A stretch of DNA of 64,000 bases from Rhodobacterales bacterium HTCC2255 (GTDB lineage: Bacteria; Pseudomonadota; Alphaproteobacteria; Rhodobacterales; Rhodobacteraceae), in assembly GCA_000153745.1 (NCBI GenBank), contig DS022282.1:2164783-2228782 (forward strand), given 5' to 3'. The notes beneath the pieces are model-generated. The model did no database searches, was not told where the DNA came from, and saw only the letters and a list, made by a program, of their open reading frames with translations. The position numbers were made by a program, and so were the translations under genes. Position 1 is the stretch's first letter. Every line of letters begins with the position of its first letter. Below, in pieces: positions 27,290-37,038 of the stretch.

Positions 27290-28840
27290 TCAAAAATCTG
27301 TTGGCGCTCCACCTTCAGATTTTCTTCTTGCTACAAAGCTTTTTAATTCTTCTTTGATGGCTTCATCTATTGGAGGAGGCTGAAAATCTTTTATTATTTG
27401 TTTATACATTTTATGAGCTCTTTGAGCCGTCCAGTTACCCCCATTCAAATTCCATGCCTCATAATTTGTCCAATCAGATATTAGAGGAGAGTAAAAGGCA
27501 TTTTCATATCTTTCTTGAGTATGTTTAGCCGAAAAATAGTTGGCACCAGGTAAATGTCCAACCTCTTTTATAGCGCTAATAGCAATATCCTCAGTATTGG
27601 TTTCACATAAAGATGTATCCATATACCGCTGTATATGTTGTAATATTTCACAATCCATAATAAACTTTTCTGGACTTGCTATGAGACCTCCTTCAAGCCA
27701 TCCAGCAGCATGATAAACAAGATTAGTACCTGATTGTACAGCTGCCCATAAAGAGTTGGACGTTTCCCAAATAGCCTGACCATCTGGTACATTTGCAGTA
27801 CATACTCCCGATGATCTCATCGGTAACCCATAGAATCTTGCTAATTGACCAGTCATCTGAGTAGCTCTCATATATTCAGGCGTACCAAATGCAGGCGCAC
27901 CTGATTTCATATCTACATTAGAAGTAAATGTGCCAATCATTGATGGGCAACCTTTACGGATCATTTGAATCATAACTATTGCCGCTAATCCTTCAGCTAA
28001 TGACAATGTAACCGCACCAGACATTGTTACTGGTGCCATTGCACCTGCTAATGTAAACGGTGTCACTACAATCGGTTGACCACGCTTGGCCAAGCGAATC
28101 GTACCATCCAACATTGGGAAATCATGTTTCAAAGGTGAAACCGAATTAATATTTGTATACATTCTCGGCTTTTCCTCAAACTCTTCATGAGTTAAGCCTC
28201 CCGCAATTCTAACCATCTCCATGACATCCTCTACACGCTCTTTTCCAAGGGAATATGCATGAACAACTTTGTCGGTTAAAATTAACTTCTCGTATAAACA
28301 ATCAAGGTGCCTAACTGATGCATGGATATCGACAGGTTCAACTGGATACCCACCTGCCACATGGATACAGTTAAAAAACTGTGTAAGCTTCATGAAATCC
28401 TTAAAACCTTCAAAATCACCTGCGCGTTTTCCTCGCTCCAAATCCCACATGTTTGGTGGCGATGATACGTTTACAAACGCCATATTCCTTCCGCCAAGTG
28501 TAATTTTTCGATTAGGGTTTCGTGGAGTTATGGTAAATTCTTGCGGTACGTAAGTCAGCATTTCTGCCAAGAGATCGCGACCAATACGGACATTTTCTCC
28601 ACGAACACTCGCACCGCCTTTTTTTAAAATTTGCAGTGCTTCAGGATTCATAAACTCAATGCCTATATTCTCCAATATTTCCAAGACACCTTCGTGAATA
28701 TTCTGAATACCATCTTCCGAAAGGGGTTCAATTGGATCATCAATATTTACAACTTGCTGCCAAGGCATCTGATTAATTGAAGAACTCGAATTACGGTGAT
28801 TGCCAGCTCTACCACCAGATCTTTTTCGCCTAGATGCCAT
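27290..28840 (-). CDS. MttB-family methyltransferase (non-pyrrolysine)
   Basis: A 516-residue protein of the trimethylamine methyltransferase (MttB) superfamily; motifs include QIIKDFQPPP near the end and a central GTFTSNVDMKSGAPAFGTPEY. It is read through without an internal stop, so it lacks the amber-encoded pyrrolysine of true MttB. Such non-Pyl members (MtgB, MtpB types) demethylate quaternary amines such as glycine betaine or proline betaine onto a corrinoid protein. No corrinoid protein or MtgA partner is adjacent. AGGAG lies 8 bases before ATG 28840. The N-terminal 25 residues are basic and Gly-rich. Confidence 0.85.
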   Translation of the reverse strand: MASRRKRSGGRAGNHRNSSSSINQMPWQQVVNIDDPIEPLSEDGIQNIHEGVLEILENIGIEFMNPEALQILKKGGASVRGENVRIGRDLLAEMLTYVPQEFTITPRNPNRKITLGGRNMAFVNVSSPPNMWDLERGKRAGDFEGFKDFMKLTQFFNCIHVAGGYPVEPVDIHASVRHLDCLYEKLILTDKVVHAYSLGKERVEDVMEMVRIAGGLTHEEFEEKPRMYTNINSVSPLKHDFPMLDGTIRLAKRGQPIVVTPFTLAGAMAPVTMSGAVTLSLAEGLAAIVMIQMIRKGCPSMIGTFTSNVDMKSGAPAFGTPEYMRATQMTGQLARFYGLPMRSSGVCTANVPDGQAIWETSNSLWAAVQSGTNLVYHAAGWLEGGLIASPEKFIMDCEILQHIQRYMDTSLCETNTEDIAISAIKEVGHLPGANYFSAKHTQERYENAFYSPLISDWTNYEAWNLNGGNWTAQRAHKMYKQIIKDFQPPPIDEAIKEELKSFVARRKSEGGAPTDF

Positions 28841-28896
28841 ATTACGCTCTCCTATCATCTAAAGAATGCAATATAAAATAAAGTAGGCTTATTCAT

Positions 28897-29616
28897 TTAC
28901 GACAAAAAAGTCGGTCTTGTCTCTTTTTCTAATATTTCCGGTAGCCCCAATATATCATCCAAGATTATATCAGCTAAACCTGACATTTGATCAATAGTAG
29001 CTGGACCAGATAAGACACCGACATTCATACCTACTCCAGCTTCACGGCCAGCGTTTAAATCGTGAGTACTGTCTCCAACCATTGCTATTTGATCTGGCTT
29101 CAAACCTATTGCATTACAAAAACCTAAAATTGTATCCCCAGATGGCTTGGGGTTAAAACCACTATCACATCCAATAACTGCATCCAATAAATGCAAACAG
29201 CCAAGCTTTTCCAATTGTATTAGCGTCGGAGCTTCTGCAGCATTGGTAATTACACTTAAAAAATAACCTTTTTCCTTTAAATTCGACATAAAGATCTCAA
29301 GATTACACAATGGTATTGGTTCCAAATTTCTAAATGCCATTTCACTTTTCTGTTTAATGTCTTCTGTGATTAGTTCAGGAAAATGTTTTTTCCAAACATC
29401 AATAACATCATCAGTTGTACCGTTAACAAAGACTGATCCACCAACAAATTTTTCAAAAACTAAATTGAAGCCTATTTCTTCTGCCAAAACTTGCTGTTTA
29501 TCTGTTTGATTAGGAAATATGGATTCAATCAACGAAATTAATCCTTTTGACCAACTAGCCTCAAAATCAATTAATGTTCCATCTTTATCAAAAGCTATTC
29601 CTTTAATTTTGCTCAT
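28897..29616 (-). CDS. HAD-family phosphatase (Gph-like)
   Basis: A 239-residue HAD hydrolase. Motif I is FDKDGTLIDF near the N-terminus (nucleophile and acid Asp), motif II is SVITNAA, and motifs III/IV are KPSGDTILGF and MVGDSTHDLNAG. A helical cap sits between I and II. It resembles phosphoglycolate phosphatase, but HAD specificity cannot be read from motifs. The start at 29616 lies one base after the DUF3572 stop, so the two are coupled. Confidence 0.85.
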   Translation of the reverse strand: MSKIKGIAFDKDGTLIDFEASWSKGLISLIESIFPNQTDKQQVLAEEIGFNLVFEKFVGGSVFVNGTTDDVIDVWKKHFPELITEDIKQKSEMAFRNLEPIPLCNLEIFMSNLKEKGYFLSVITNAAEAPTLIQLEKLGCLHLLDAVIGCDSGFNPKPSGDTILGFCNAIGLKPDQIAMVGDSTHDLNAGREAGVGMNVGVLSGPATIDQMSGLADIILDDILGLPEILEKETRPTFLS

Positions 29617-29617
29617 T

Positions 29618-29902
29618 TTATGTCCAATTTGGTAAGTCTCCACCCGGTAAAAACTGCCTAGCTAGGAATGGTTCATTAAATTCAAAGGATTTTGACTCAC
29701 AAAACGCTTTTACCCAATCATCATCCATAAGAATGAAATCAAGCACAGAGCCCAAGAACATATTATCCTTCGCTCCAGCTTTAACATCATTTAAATCTGC
29801 ACCCGAACTACCTAAAAAAATCTCAAATAACTCATTATCAGCAGCTATCCAATCTATCGCCTTAATTGCTAAAATTTCAGCTGATGCTAGATCAAAAACC
29901 AT
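29618..29902 (-). CDS. DUF3572 family protein
   Basis: A 94-residue, acidic, helical protein; its C-terminus FLARQFLPGGDLPNW is the typical end of DUF3572, an alphaproteobacterial family of unknown function. It is upstream of and coupled to the HAD phosphatase gene. It is divergent from the DUF983 gene by 136 bases. Confidence 0.85.
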   Translation of the reverse strand: MVFDLASAEILAIKAIDWIAADNELFEIFLGSSGADLNDVKAGAKDNMFLGSVLDFILMDDDWVKAFCESKSFEFNEPFLARQFLPGGDLPNWT

Positions 29903-30038
29903 TTATTTCTCTACGTTTAGTTACTTAAATAAAATTATTTGAACAAAACAATTAAGTTACAACAAAATTATGCGACATCCCGCCACTAGGTCAACTTGTC
30001 ACTTTTAAATTTTTACTGCAATAAACTAATTATACAAT

Positions 30039-30413
30039 ATGGAATTAAATGCATCTAAATACGATAGACCCGTGAAACAAGCATTAATACATGGTTGGAA
30101 ACGGAAATGTCCAAACTGTGGCTCTGGACCTATGATGGATGGATATTTAGCAATTAGAAACGAATGTGCATTTTGCTCACAAGCATTTCATCATCAAAGG
30201 GCAGATGATGGCCCAGCATATATTACAATATTGATTTCTGGTCACTTATTAGCACCATTAATGTTAATTATATTTGAATGGTATCGTCCCGACCCTTTAG
30301 TTTTAGCGGTCAGTTTCATTCTTATTTTTATAACTATTGCTTTATTTCTCTTACCCCGCGTGAAAGGTGCCTTCATTGGTTTGCAGTGGGCTAAAAGAAT
30401 GCATGGATTTTAA
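30039..30413 (+). CDS. DUF983 family membrane protein
   Basis: A 124-residue protein. An N-terminal zinc-ribbon-like part (RKCPNCGSG at about 21-29 and CAFC at about 44-47) is followed by two membrane helices; the linking motif RADDGPAYITILISGH is family-typical. The function is unknown. It converges with the aldo-keto reductase gene (12-base gap). Confidence 0.85.
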   Translation: MELNASKYDRPVKQALIHGWKRKCPNCGSGPMMDGYLAIRNECAFCSQAFHHQRADDGPAYITILISGHLLAPLMLIIFEWYRPDPLVLAVSFILIFITIALFLLPRVKGAFIGLQWAKRMHGF

Positions 30414-30425
30414 TTAAATCTATAT

Positions 30426-31469
30426 TTAAAATGGCATCGGGTGTTTTTTGTGAACCATTTCGATAGCACGCAAACAATCATCTGATAAATCCACATTTAC
30501 TGAAGCAAGTGCGTTTGATAATTGTTCCTTTGTTCTCGCCCCAAATATTGCCGAAGCCATAAAAGGACGCGTCCTACACCAAGCAAGTGCCATCTGACAG
30601 GTGTCTAAACCGTAATTTTCTGCAACTTCCATATACGCGCGTGTTGCTGCATCAATTCTTGAAGTCATCCTACCTGATAATCCATTTACAATAGAGCCCC
30701 TTGACCCTTCTGGTATGGCACCATCTAAATATTTGCCTGATAAAATACCTGTAGCTAATGGCGAGAATGACAATAATCCAACATTTTCATTATGACAAAG
30801 TTCAGCCAAATCAGTATCAAAAATTCTACACATCAAGCTATATTCGTTTTGAATACTATCCATTCGAGGTAAATCTTTCTCTTCTGAAATACGCAGCCAT
30901 TGCGCTGTACCCCAAGCACTTTCGTTTGATAATCCAAAAGCGCGTACCTTGCCTTCTTTTTTTAGCGTATCACAGGCTTGAAGAACCTCATTCATGTGAT
31001 CTAAAACTATATTTTTATCTTGGCTTGTTGGATCAAATCGCCAATTTTGGCGGAAATGATAAGAACCGCGGTTTGGCCAGTGAAGTTGATACAAATCAAT
31101 ATAATCAGTTTTCAAAAGATTCAGTGAAGCATTTATAGCAGTAAACAATGATTTTTTGGTAATTCCTTCACCATTACGAATATGCTTTGGCCCATTTCCA
31201 GCAATTTTTGTAGCAATGATTAGTTCGTCTCTACAATTTGATTTATTAAGCCATTCCCCTAAAATACGTTCACTTTCACCTTGCGTTGCTCCACTAATTG
31301 GGTTCACTGGATATAACTCTGCAGTGTCTATAAAGTTAATACCTGCATCTATTGATTTTTCAATTTGGTAAAATGCATCTTCAGCTGAATTTTGTGTACC
31401 CCAAGTCATAGTACCCAGACAAAGTTCACTCACAACCAAATCTGTTTGGCCTAACTTATTATATTTCAT
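30426..31469 (-). CDS. Aldo/keto reductase (Tas-like)
   Basis: A 347-residue TIM-barrel NADP(H) oxidoreductase. The N-terminus MKYNKLGQTDLVVSELCLGTMTWG is characteristic of the Tas subgroup. Catalytic Asp and Tyr are in FIDTAELYPVNP, and Lys and His in IATKIAG and YQLHWPNRG. The start at 31469 is used in preference to one nine codons upstream. The physiological substrate is unknown. Confidence 0.88.
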   Translation of the reverse strand: MKYNKLGQTDLVVSELCLGTMTWGTQNSAEDAFYQIEKSIDAGINFIDTAELYPVNPISGATQGESERILGEWLNKSNCRDELIIATKIAGNGPKHIRNGEGITKKSLFTAINASLNLLKTDYIDLYQLHWPNRGSYHFRQNWRFDPTSQDKNIVLDHMNEVLQACDTLKKEGKVRAFGLSNESAWGTAQWLRISEEKDLPRMDSIQNEYSLMCRIFDTDLAELCHNENVGLLSFSPLATGILSGKYLDGAIPEGSRGSIVNGLSGRMTSRIDAATRAYMEVAENYGLDTCQMALAWCRTRPFMASAIFGARTKEQLSNALASVNVDLSDDCLRAIEMVHKKHPMPF

Positions 31470-31669
31470 TTTTTTTCCTCGATTTAAACTGATCATTACT
31501 TATTTATTTAAAGTGTCAATAATATCGATACAAATGTTCTTAATAACTGCTCATGATTAGCTAATTATCAGAAAATTTCACATTTTTACTTAGTAATTAT
31601 GAGAGATATAAATTGCTTTCAGTTTTCTATTTGCGTACTTAATTCTACAGCGAATCTAAGGAGCTTGTT

Positions 31670-33499
31670 ATGTTTAAATCTTTTCAATTACCTCAAATTA
31701 ATTTTGACTCTCATGACACCGTGACAGGTGACTTTGGAGACTTGCCAAATTGGGATTTGAATGATCTCTATCCATCACCAGATGGGGAAGAAATCACAAA
31801 AGATTTAAAAGCGCTTGAAAGTAACTGTAGTAGTTTCGCATCTGAGTATCAGGGCCAACTAGATGGTCTCACAGCTGAAGGCCTCTTGAACTGCATAGAA
31901 AGGTATGAAGATATTCAAAACGTTGCAGGACGCGTTATGTCTTTTGCTGGATTAAGTTATTACCAAAATACAAGTGATGCCAATCGTAGTAAATTTATGG
32001 CAGATATGCAGTCAAAAATCACAGACTTCACAACACCTTTGGTATTTTTTAGCTTAGAAATTAATAATATAGACGATGAACATATACAAAATTTATTAAA
32101 TTCAAACCACAAACTATCACGCTACAAACCTATAATAGATAACTTACGCAAAATGAAACCGCATCAATTATCAGATGAATTGGAGCAGTTTTTACACGAC
32201 CAATCTGTTGTAGGAACAGCTGCATGGAATCGTTTATTTGACGAAACAATGGCTTCTTTAAAATTTAATGTGGATGATGAATTGCTCAGCTTAGAGGCTA
32301 CACTAAATTTACTTTCTGATAAAAATCGCGAAACTAGAGAAAAAGGAACACGCGCACTAATAAAAGTTTTTGGAGAAAATATTTCATTATTTTCTAGAAT
32401 TACCAACACTTTAGCAAAAGAAAAAGAAGTGGAAGACCGTTGGCGCAAAATGCCTACACCTCAATTTAGTCGCCACCTTGCAAATCAAGTAGAGCCCGAG
32501 GTCGTAGAAGCACTTCGAAACGCAGTAGTTACTGCATACCCAAAACTTTCACACCGTTATTATGCATTAAAAGCAAAATGGATGAACTTAGATTCATTGG
32601 AAGTATGGGATAGAAATGCACCATTAGACAGCGATAATAGTTCAGATATTCAGTGGGAGGATGCAAAAAAAATAGTTTTGGATGCATATTCAGACTTTTC
32701 ACCAAAGATGGCAAATATAGCCGAGCCATTTTTTACAAAAGGATGGATTGATGCTGGGGTTAAGCCTGGCAAAGCACCTGGTGCCTTTGCCCATCCAACA
32801 GTAACTAATGTACACCCATATGTAATGTTAAATTATATGGGTAAACAACGGGATGTAATGACTTTGGCTCATGAACTTGGCCACGGAGTACATCAAGTTT
32901 TAGCAGCATCTCAGGGCGAACTTCTTTCATCAACACCATTAACTTTGGCTGAAACTGCTTCAGTTTTTGGAGAAATGTTAACATTTAGAAAAATGTTGGA
33001 TAAAACTACGGATCCAGTAAAAAGAAAACACTTACTCGCGAATAAAGTTGAAGACATGATCAATACGGTTGTTCGCCAAATTGCTTTTTATGATTTTGAA
33101 TGCAAACTACATGCCGCAAGAGCTAATGGAGAATTAACTCCAGATCAAATAAACGAAATATGGATGTCGATTCAGGCTGAAAGTTTAGGCCCAATATTCA
33201 ATTTTGTTGAGGGTTATGAGACCTTCTGGACATATATACCACATTTTATTCATTCACCTTTTTATGTGTACGCGTATGCATTCGGAGATGGGTTAGTAAA
33301 TGCGTTATATGCAGTTTACGAAGAAGGGAATATTGACTTCCAAGATAAATATTTTGATATGCTTTCTGCTGGTGGCTCAATGCATCATAAAGAGTTACTT
33401 GCACCTTTTGGATTAGACGCAAGTGATCCTAAATTTTGGGATAAAGGCTTAAGTTTAATAAGTTCAATGATTGATGAATTAGAAGCCATGGAAAGTTAA
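31670..33499 (+). CDS. pepF: Oligoendopeptidase F (M3 family)
   Basis: A 609-residue cytoplasmic zinc peptidase of the M3B family. The thermolysin-like motif HELGHGVHQ is in the last third, with the third ligand Glu in LAETASVFGE about 25 residues later. An N-terminal all-helical domain fills the first 330 residues. It breaks down oligopeptides of roughly 6-17 residues. GGAG lies upstream of the ATG. It is divergent from the aldo-keto reductase. Confidence 0.92.
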   Translation: MFKSFQLPQINFDSHDTVTGDFGDLPNWDLNDLYPSPDGEEITKDLKALESNCSSFASEYQGQLDGLTAEGLLNCIERYEDIQNVAGRVMSFAGLSYYQNTSDANRSKFMADMQSKITDFTTPLVFFSLEINNIDDEHIQNLLNSNHKLSRYKPIIDNLRKMKPHQLSDELEQFLHDQSVVGTAAWNRLFDETMASLKFNVDDELLSLEATLNLLSDKNRETREKGTRALIKVFGENISLFSRITNTLAKEKEVEDRWRKMPTPQFSRHLANQVEPEVVEALRNAVVTAYPKLSHRYYALKAKWMNLDSLEVWDRNAPLDSDNSSDIQWEDAKKIVLDAYSDFSPKMANIAEPFFTKGWIDAGVKPGKAPGAFAHPTVTNVHPYVMLNYMGKQRDVMTLAHELGHGVHQVLAASQGELLSSTPLTLAETASVFGEMLTFRKMLDKTTDPVKRKHLLANKVEDMINTVVRQIAFYDFECKLHAARANGELTPDQINEIWMSIQAESLGPIFNFVEGYETFWTYIPHFIHSPFYVYAYAFGDGLVNALYAVYEEGNIDFQDKYFDMLSAGGSMHHKELLAPFGLDASDPKFWDKGLSLISSMIDELEAMES

Positions 33500-33510
33500 T
33501 ACCCTCACAT

Positions 33511-33547
33511 ACTCATGCCATGATTTCTTTGCATTTATGGCATGAGT
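33511..33547. terminator. Bidirectional terminator between pepF and rluD
   Basis: A perfect 11-bp stem, ACTCATGCCAT (33511-33521) with ATGGCATGAGT (33537-33547), lies between the two convergent genes. T-rich sequence follows about 10 bases later on the plus strand. Confidence 0.75.
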
Positions 33548-33560
33548 AAATTTGTGATAT

Positions 33561-34586
33561 TTATTTTTTTCTCAGTATTTCAATTAATTCAATCAAATCA
33601 GAAGGTATATCAGAGTCAAAATTCATATATTCTTTTGTAATTGGGTGTATGAAACCAATTGATTTTGCATGAAGCGCTTGGCGAGAAAACCCTTTTACAA
33701 TAACCATATCTTCAGGTTCGAAGACTGATCCAGGCATTGCTTTGCGTAAGCCATAAATAGGGTCACCAATCAAGCCATGCCCAATGTGAGAAAAGTGTAC
33801 ACGTATTTGATGTGTTCTACCAGTTTCCAACCAGCATTCCATAAGAGCTGAATGAGCAAAATTTTCAAGTACAGTTGCGCGAGTAATTGCATGTCTTCCA
33901 GCATCTTGAACTACTGCCATACGCTTTCTATCAGTTTTATGCCGAGCTATATTTGTTGCAACTCTTATTACACCTCCATCTTCAAAATTAACACCACGCA
34001 AGCCTGCAAGCCTAGGATCACTTTTTTGGGGCACACCTTTTGAAACAGCTAAATATCTTCGAGAAATTGAATGGTCAGCAAATTGCTTAGCCAATCCCGC
34101 ATGAGCTGAGTCAGACTTTGCGACTACTAAAAGGCCCGATGTATCTTTATCAATTCGGTGAACTATACCAGGCCTTTTTTCTCCACCAACACCAGATAAA
34201 TTACCGTCAAAATAATACAATAATGCATTAACTAAAGTTCCATTTTCAGAACCAGGAGCTGGATGAACAACCATGCCTGCAGGTTTATTAACAATAATCA
34301 AATGATCATCTTCAAATACTATATCTAATGGTATGTTTTCAGGCTGTGCATTTTCATAGTCTTGCACCGGAGGCATAACTATCCTAAAAATACTCCCTGC
34401 TGGAGCCTTATACTTTAGTTTGGTTATAGGCTCGCCTGCCAGAGTAACAGCACCTTCAGCTATTAACTTTGTAATACGAGAACGGCTCAATGTAACTTCG
34501 GCTGGAACAACAGAAGCTAATGCCTTATCTAGGCGGGGTGCAGGGTTTTCACCCAAAGTCAATTCAACTACGTAAGGTGCAGACAT
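33561..34586 (-). CDS. rluD: 23S rRNA pseudouridine synthase (RluA family, RluD-like)
   Basis: A 341-residue RluA-family enzyme. An S4 RNA-binding domain (RLDKALASVVPAEVTLSRSRITKLI, about 18-75) precedes the catalytic domain with the Asp motif HRIDKDTSGLLV. RluD modifies 1911, 1915 and 1917 in helix 69 of 23S rRNA. The ATG at 34586 has AAAGGA six bases upstream. That ribosome site lies inside the divergent gene, whose own start codon overlaps this one by two bases. The frame is open further upstream but that part is antisense to the neighbour. Confidence 0.92.
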   Translation of the reverse strand: MSAPYVVELTLGENPAPRLDKALASVVPAEVTLSRSRITKLIAEGAVTLAGEPITKLKYKAPAGSIFRIVMPPVQDYENAQPENIPLDIVFEDDHLIIVNKPAGMVVHPAPGSENGTLVNALLYYFDGNLSGVGGEKRPGIVHRIDKDTSGLLVVAKSDSAHAGLAKQFADHSISRRYLAVSKGVPQKSDPRLAGLRGVNFEDGGVIRVATNIARHKTDRKRMAVVQDAGRHAITRATVLENFAHSALMECWLETGRTHQIRVHFSHIGHGLIGDPIYGLRKAMPGSVFEPEDMVIVKGFSRQALHAKSIGFIHPITKEYMNFDSDIPSDLIELIEILRKK

Positions 34587-34890
34587 GGATGATCCTTTAG
34601 AATATTCAGCAGAGCCAGCTAATTTAAAATTATTACGCAGATTAGTAACAACCTTATTAGCAATAATGATCATAGGGTTCATAACCTTAATATTTATGTT
34701 TGTCATGCGTTTCTCAAATAATAACCAAACATTTCAAGTAAATGATATAACTTTACCAATTGGAGTTTCTGCAACTGCATACACTCAAGGCGACAACTGG
34801 TATGCAATAGTTGACAATACAAACAAAATTTTAATTTTCAATAAATCAGATAATACTTTACGCCAAACAATCATAATTAAACAACAATGA
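34585..34890 (+). CDS. Small single-pass membrane protein (DUF6476-like)
   Basis: A 101-residue protein. A short acidic N-terminus (MDDPLEYSAEPANLKLLRRL) is followed by one hydrophobic helix at about 20-43 and a small periplasmic beta part (SATAYTQGDNWYAIVDN, KILIFNK). It resembles the family I recall as DUF6476 beside rluD in Rhodobacterales; the function is unknown. AAGG lies 7 bases before the ATG, inside rluD. Start codons of the two divergent genes overlap. Confidence 0.75.
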   Translation: MDDPLEYSAEPANLKLLRRLVTTLLAIMIIGFITLIFMFVMRFSNNNQTFQVNDITLPIGVSATAYTQGDNWYAIVDNTNKILIFNKSDNTLRQTIIIKQQ

Positions 34891-34975
34891 AGATACAAAA
34901 GACCTATTTATTCATAATGCTAAAAAAGGCATATATTTACTTGCTTAAAAGTATGTGCGTGAGCATTATATACAC

Positions 34976-36946
34976 ATGAGTCTGCCTCCTGGTTTTTTAG
35001 AAGAATTACGAAATCGTTCGTCCCTATCACAAGTTGTTGGGCGCAAAGTTACGTGGGAACAAAAGAAAACAAATATAGCAAAAGGTGATTACTGGGCACC
35101 ATGCCCATTTCATTCAGAAAAAACTGCATCTTTCCATGTAGACGATAAAAAGGGGTTTTATTACTGCTTTGGATGCCATGAAAAAGGTGATGCAATTTCA
35201 TTCATACGCAATTCTGAAAATGTCAGTTTTATTGAAGCGGTGGAGATTCTAGCACGTGAAGCTGGTCTAACCATGCCTGCCAGAGATCCTAAGGCTCAAG
35301 AAAAAATTGACATAAATAAAGAATTAGCAAGCATAATGGAAAATGCCGTTCAATTCTATAAAATGCAATTCAATGGATCAAATGCAAAAAACGCTAAAGA
35401 TTATATAAAATCACGTGGATTAACCGCAGATATTATAAATACTTTTGAAATCGGATTTGCTCCAGGTGATAGAACTTCTTTGTCTCAATTTCTTTTAAAT
35501 AAAGGAATTAAAGAAAACAAAATAATCGATGCGGGACTTGCAATCAAACCAGATGATGGTGGTAATATTTTTGATCGCTTTAGAGGGCGAATAATGTTTC
35601 CAATTAGAAACACACAAGGTCGATGCATAGCTTTTGGTGGAAGAGCAATGGATCCAAACGCCCGAGCTAAATATTTAAATTCAAATGAAACAGCCTTATT
35701 TGATAAAGGTAGAAGTCTATATAACCACGCTCCGGCACGCGAAGCATCAGGGAAGGCTAATTCTCTGATAGTTGCAGAGGGATATATGGATGTAATTGCT
35801 CTTTCTCAATTTGGTTTTAAACATGCAGTAGCACCTCTTGGGACTGCAATAACTGAAAATCAATTAGCATTAATTTGGCGTATTCATCATGAACCTATTA
35901 TTGCACTTGATGGAGATACCGCAGGCTTGAGAGCTGCCATGAGGCTTATAGATTTGGCACTACCTTTGCTTGAGGCAGGTAAGTCACTTCGATTTTGTAT
36001 ATTACCGCTTGGCCAAGACCCCGATGATATTTTAAAAGATAAAGGGGCAACCTTTTTGCAAGAACTGTTAGATAATTCTGTTTCTATGGTAAATCTTTTA
36101 TGGCAACGTGAAACTGAAGGCAAAAATTTTGACAGTCCAGAAAGGCGAGCTCTATTAGATAAATCCTTGAGGGCTGCAGTACTGACCATTCGCGACAAGT
36201 CAATCCGACACCATTATGGCCAGGCCATAAAAGAATTACGCTATCAATTATTTTCACCAATAAATAATAACATGAATTTAGCGAATAAATCTAAATCTTA
36301 TGGATCTTCACAAAGTTGGGGTAAAAAGCCAAAATTATTAGCATCACCTAATACAAAATCATCCATGCTCGCAATGCAATCTGATGAAACAAACTGGCGC
36401 CTTAGAGAAAGCCTCATCTTGGTTTCTGCAATTAAAAATCAATCTGCTGCACTTAAAAATGAAAGTGCCCTGGAAAGATGTCCAATTACCACTCCAGATT
36501 TGGTAGAAATTATGAACGCTGTATTAATAAATTTACACGTCAAGAAAACAGATGCAGGCATAAAAGATAATTTTGCAATCAATATCCAAAACTCATTAGG
36601 TTATTCGCCCTTAGATAAATTAATGAAATTAAAACCAATAAAAAATCATCCATACTTGAAAAAAAACTCACCCCCAGACCTTGTCGAACAAACTTTAGAG
36701 GAAGAGTTAGCAAAACACGTCGCATTAATTGGTGCTTTCAATGAAATTAAAGAAGCAGAACAAGATTTAACGGGTTTGGTTGATGAAGGACTAACATGGC
36801 GACTTCAACAAGCAGCAATTGCAAAGGCAAAAGCAACTCGAGCGGTGGAGGAAGAGTACTCAGAAACTGATGAAAACGCTTCGGAAATGTCAAAAAATCT
36901 ACAAAATATGCTAGATAACCAAATTTGGGTCAAAAAAACACGTTAA
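34976..36946 (+). CDS. dnaG: DNA primase
   Basis: A 656-residue primase that makes RNA primers at the replication fork. The CHC2 zinc ligands C43, H46, C64 and C67 are in place. The TOPRIM core follows (VAEGYMDVIAL and IALDGDTAGLRAAMR), then the C-terminal DnaB-interaction region. ATG 34976 is the natural start (MSLPPGFLEELRNR); the frame opens seven codons earlier at a GTG. It is followed by rpoD, the remnant of the macromolecular-synthesis operon without rpsU. Confidence 0.96.
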   Translation: MSLPPGFLEELRNRSSLSQVVGRKVTWEQKKTNIAKGDYWAPCPFHSEKTASFHVDDKKGFYYCFGCHEKGDAISFIRNSENVSFIEAVEILAREAGLTMPARDPKAQEKIDINKELASIMENAVQFYKMQFNGSNAKNAKDYIKSRGLTADIINTFEIGFAPGDRTSLSQFLLNKGIKENKIIDAGLAIKPDDGGNIFDRFRGRIMFPIRNTQGRCIAFGGRAMDPNARAKYLNSNETALFDKGRSLYNHAPAREASGKANSLIVAEGYMDVIALSQFGFKHAVAPLGTAITENQLALIWRIHHEPIIALDGDTAGLRAAMRLIDLALPLLEAGKSLRFCILPLGQDPDDILKDKGATFLQELLDNSVSMVNLLWQRETEGKNFDSPERRALLDKSLRAAVLTIRDKSIRHHYGQAIKELRYQLFSPINNNMNLANKSKSYGSSQSWGKKPKLLASPNTKSSMLAMQSDETNWRLRESLILVSAIKNQSAALKNESALERCPITTPDLVEIMNAVLINLHVKKTDAGIKDNFAINIQNSLGYSPLDKLMKLKPIKNHPYLKKNSPPDLVEQTLEEELAKHVALIGAFNEIKEAEQDLTGLVDEGLTWRLQQAAIAKAKATRAVEEEYSETDENASEMSKNLQNMLDNQIWVKKTR

Positions 36947-37038
36947 AGCCATTGCGAATCACCCCATCAATGTGTTGATTCGTGCAAGTATCAACTGATT
37001 CGCCGAATCACTTGAGAGATCCATTTAAGGAGCTTCCA

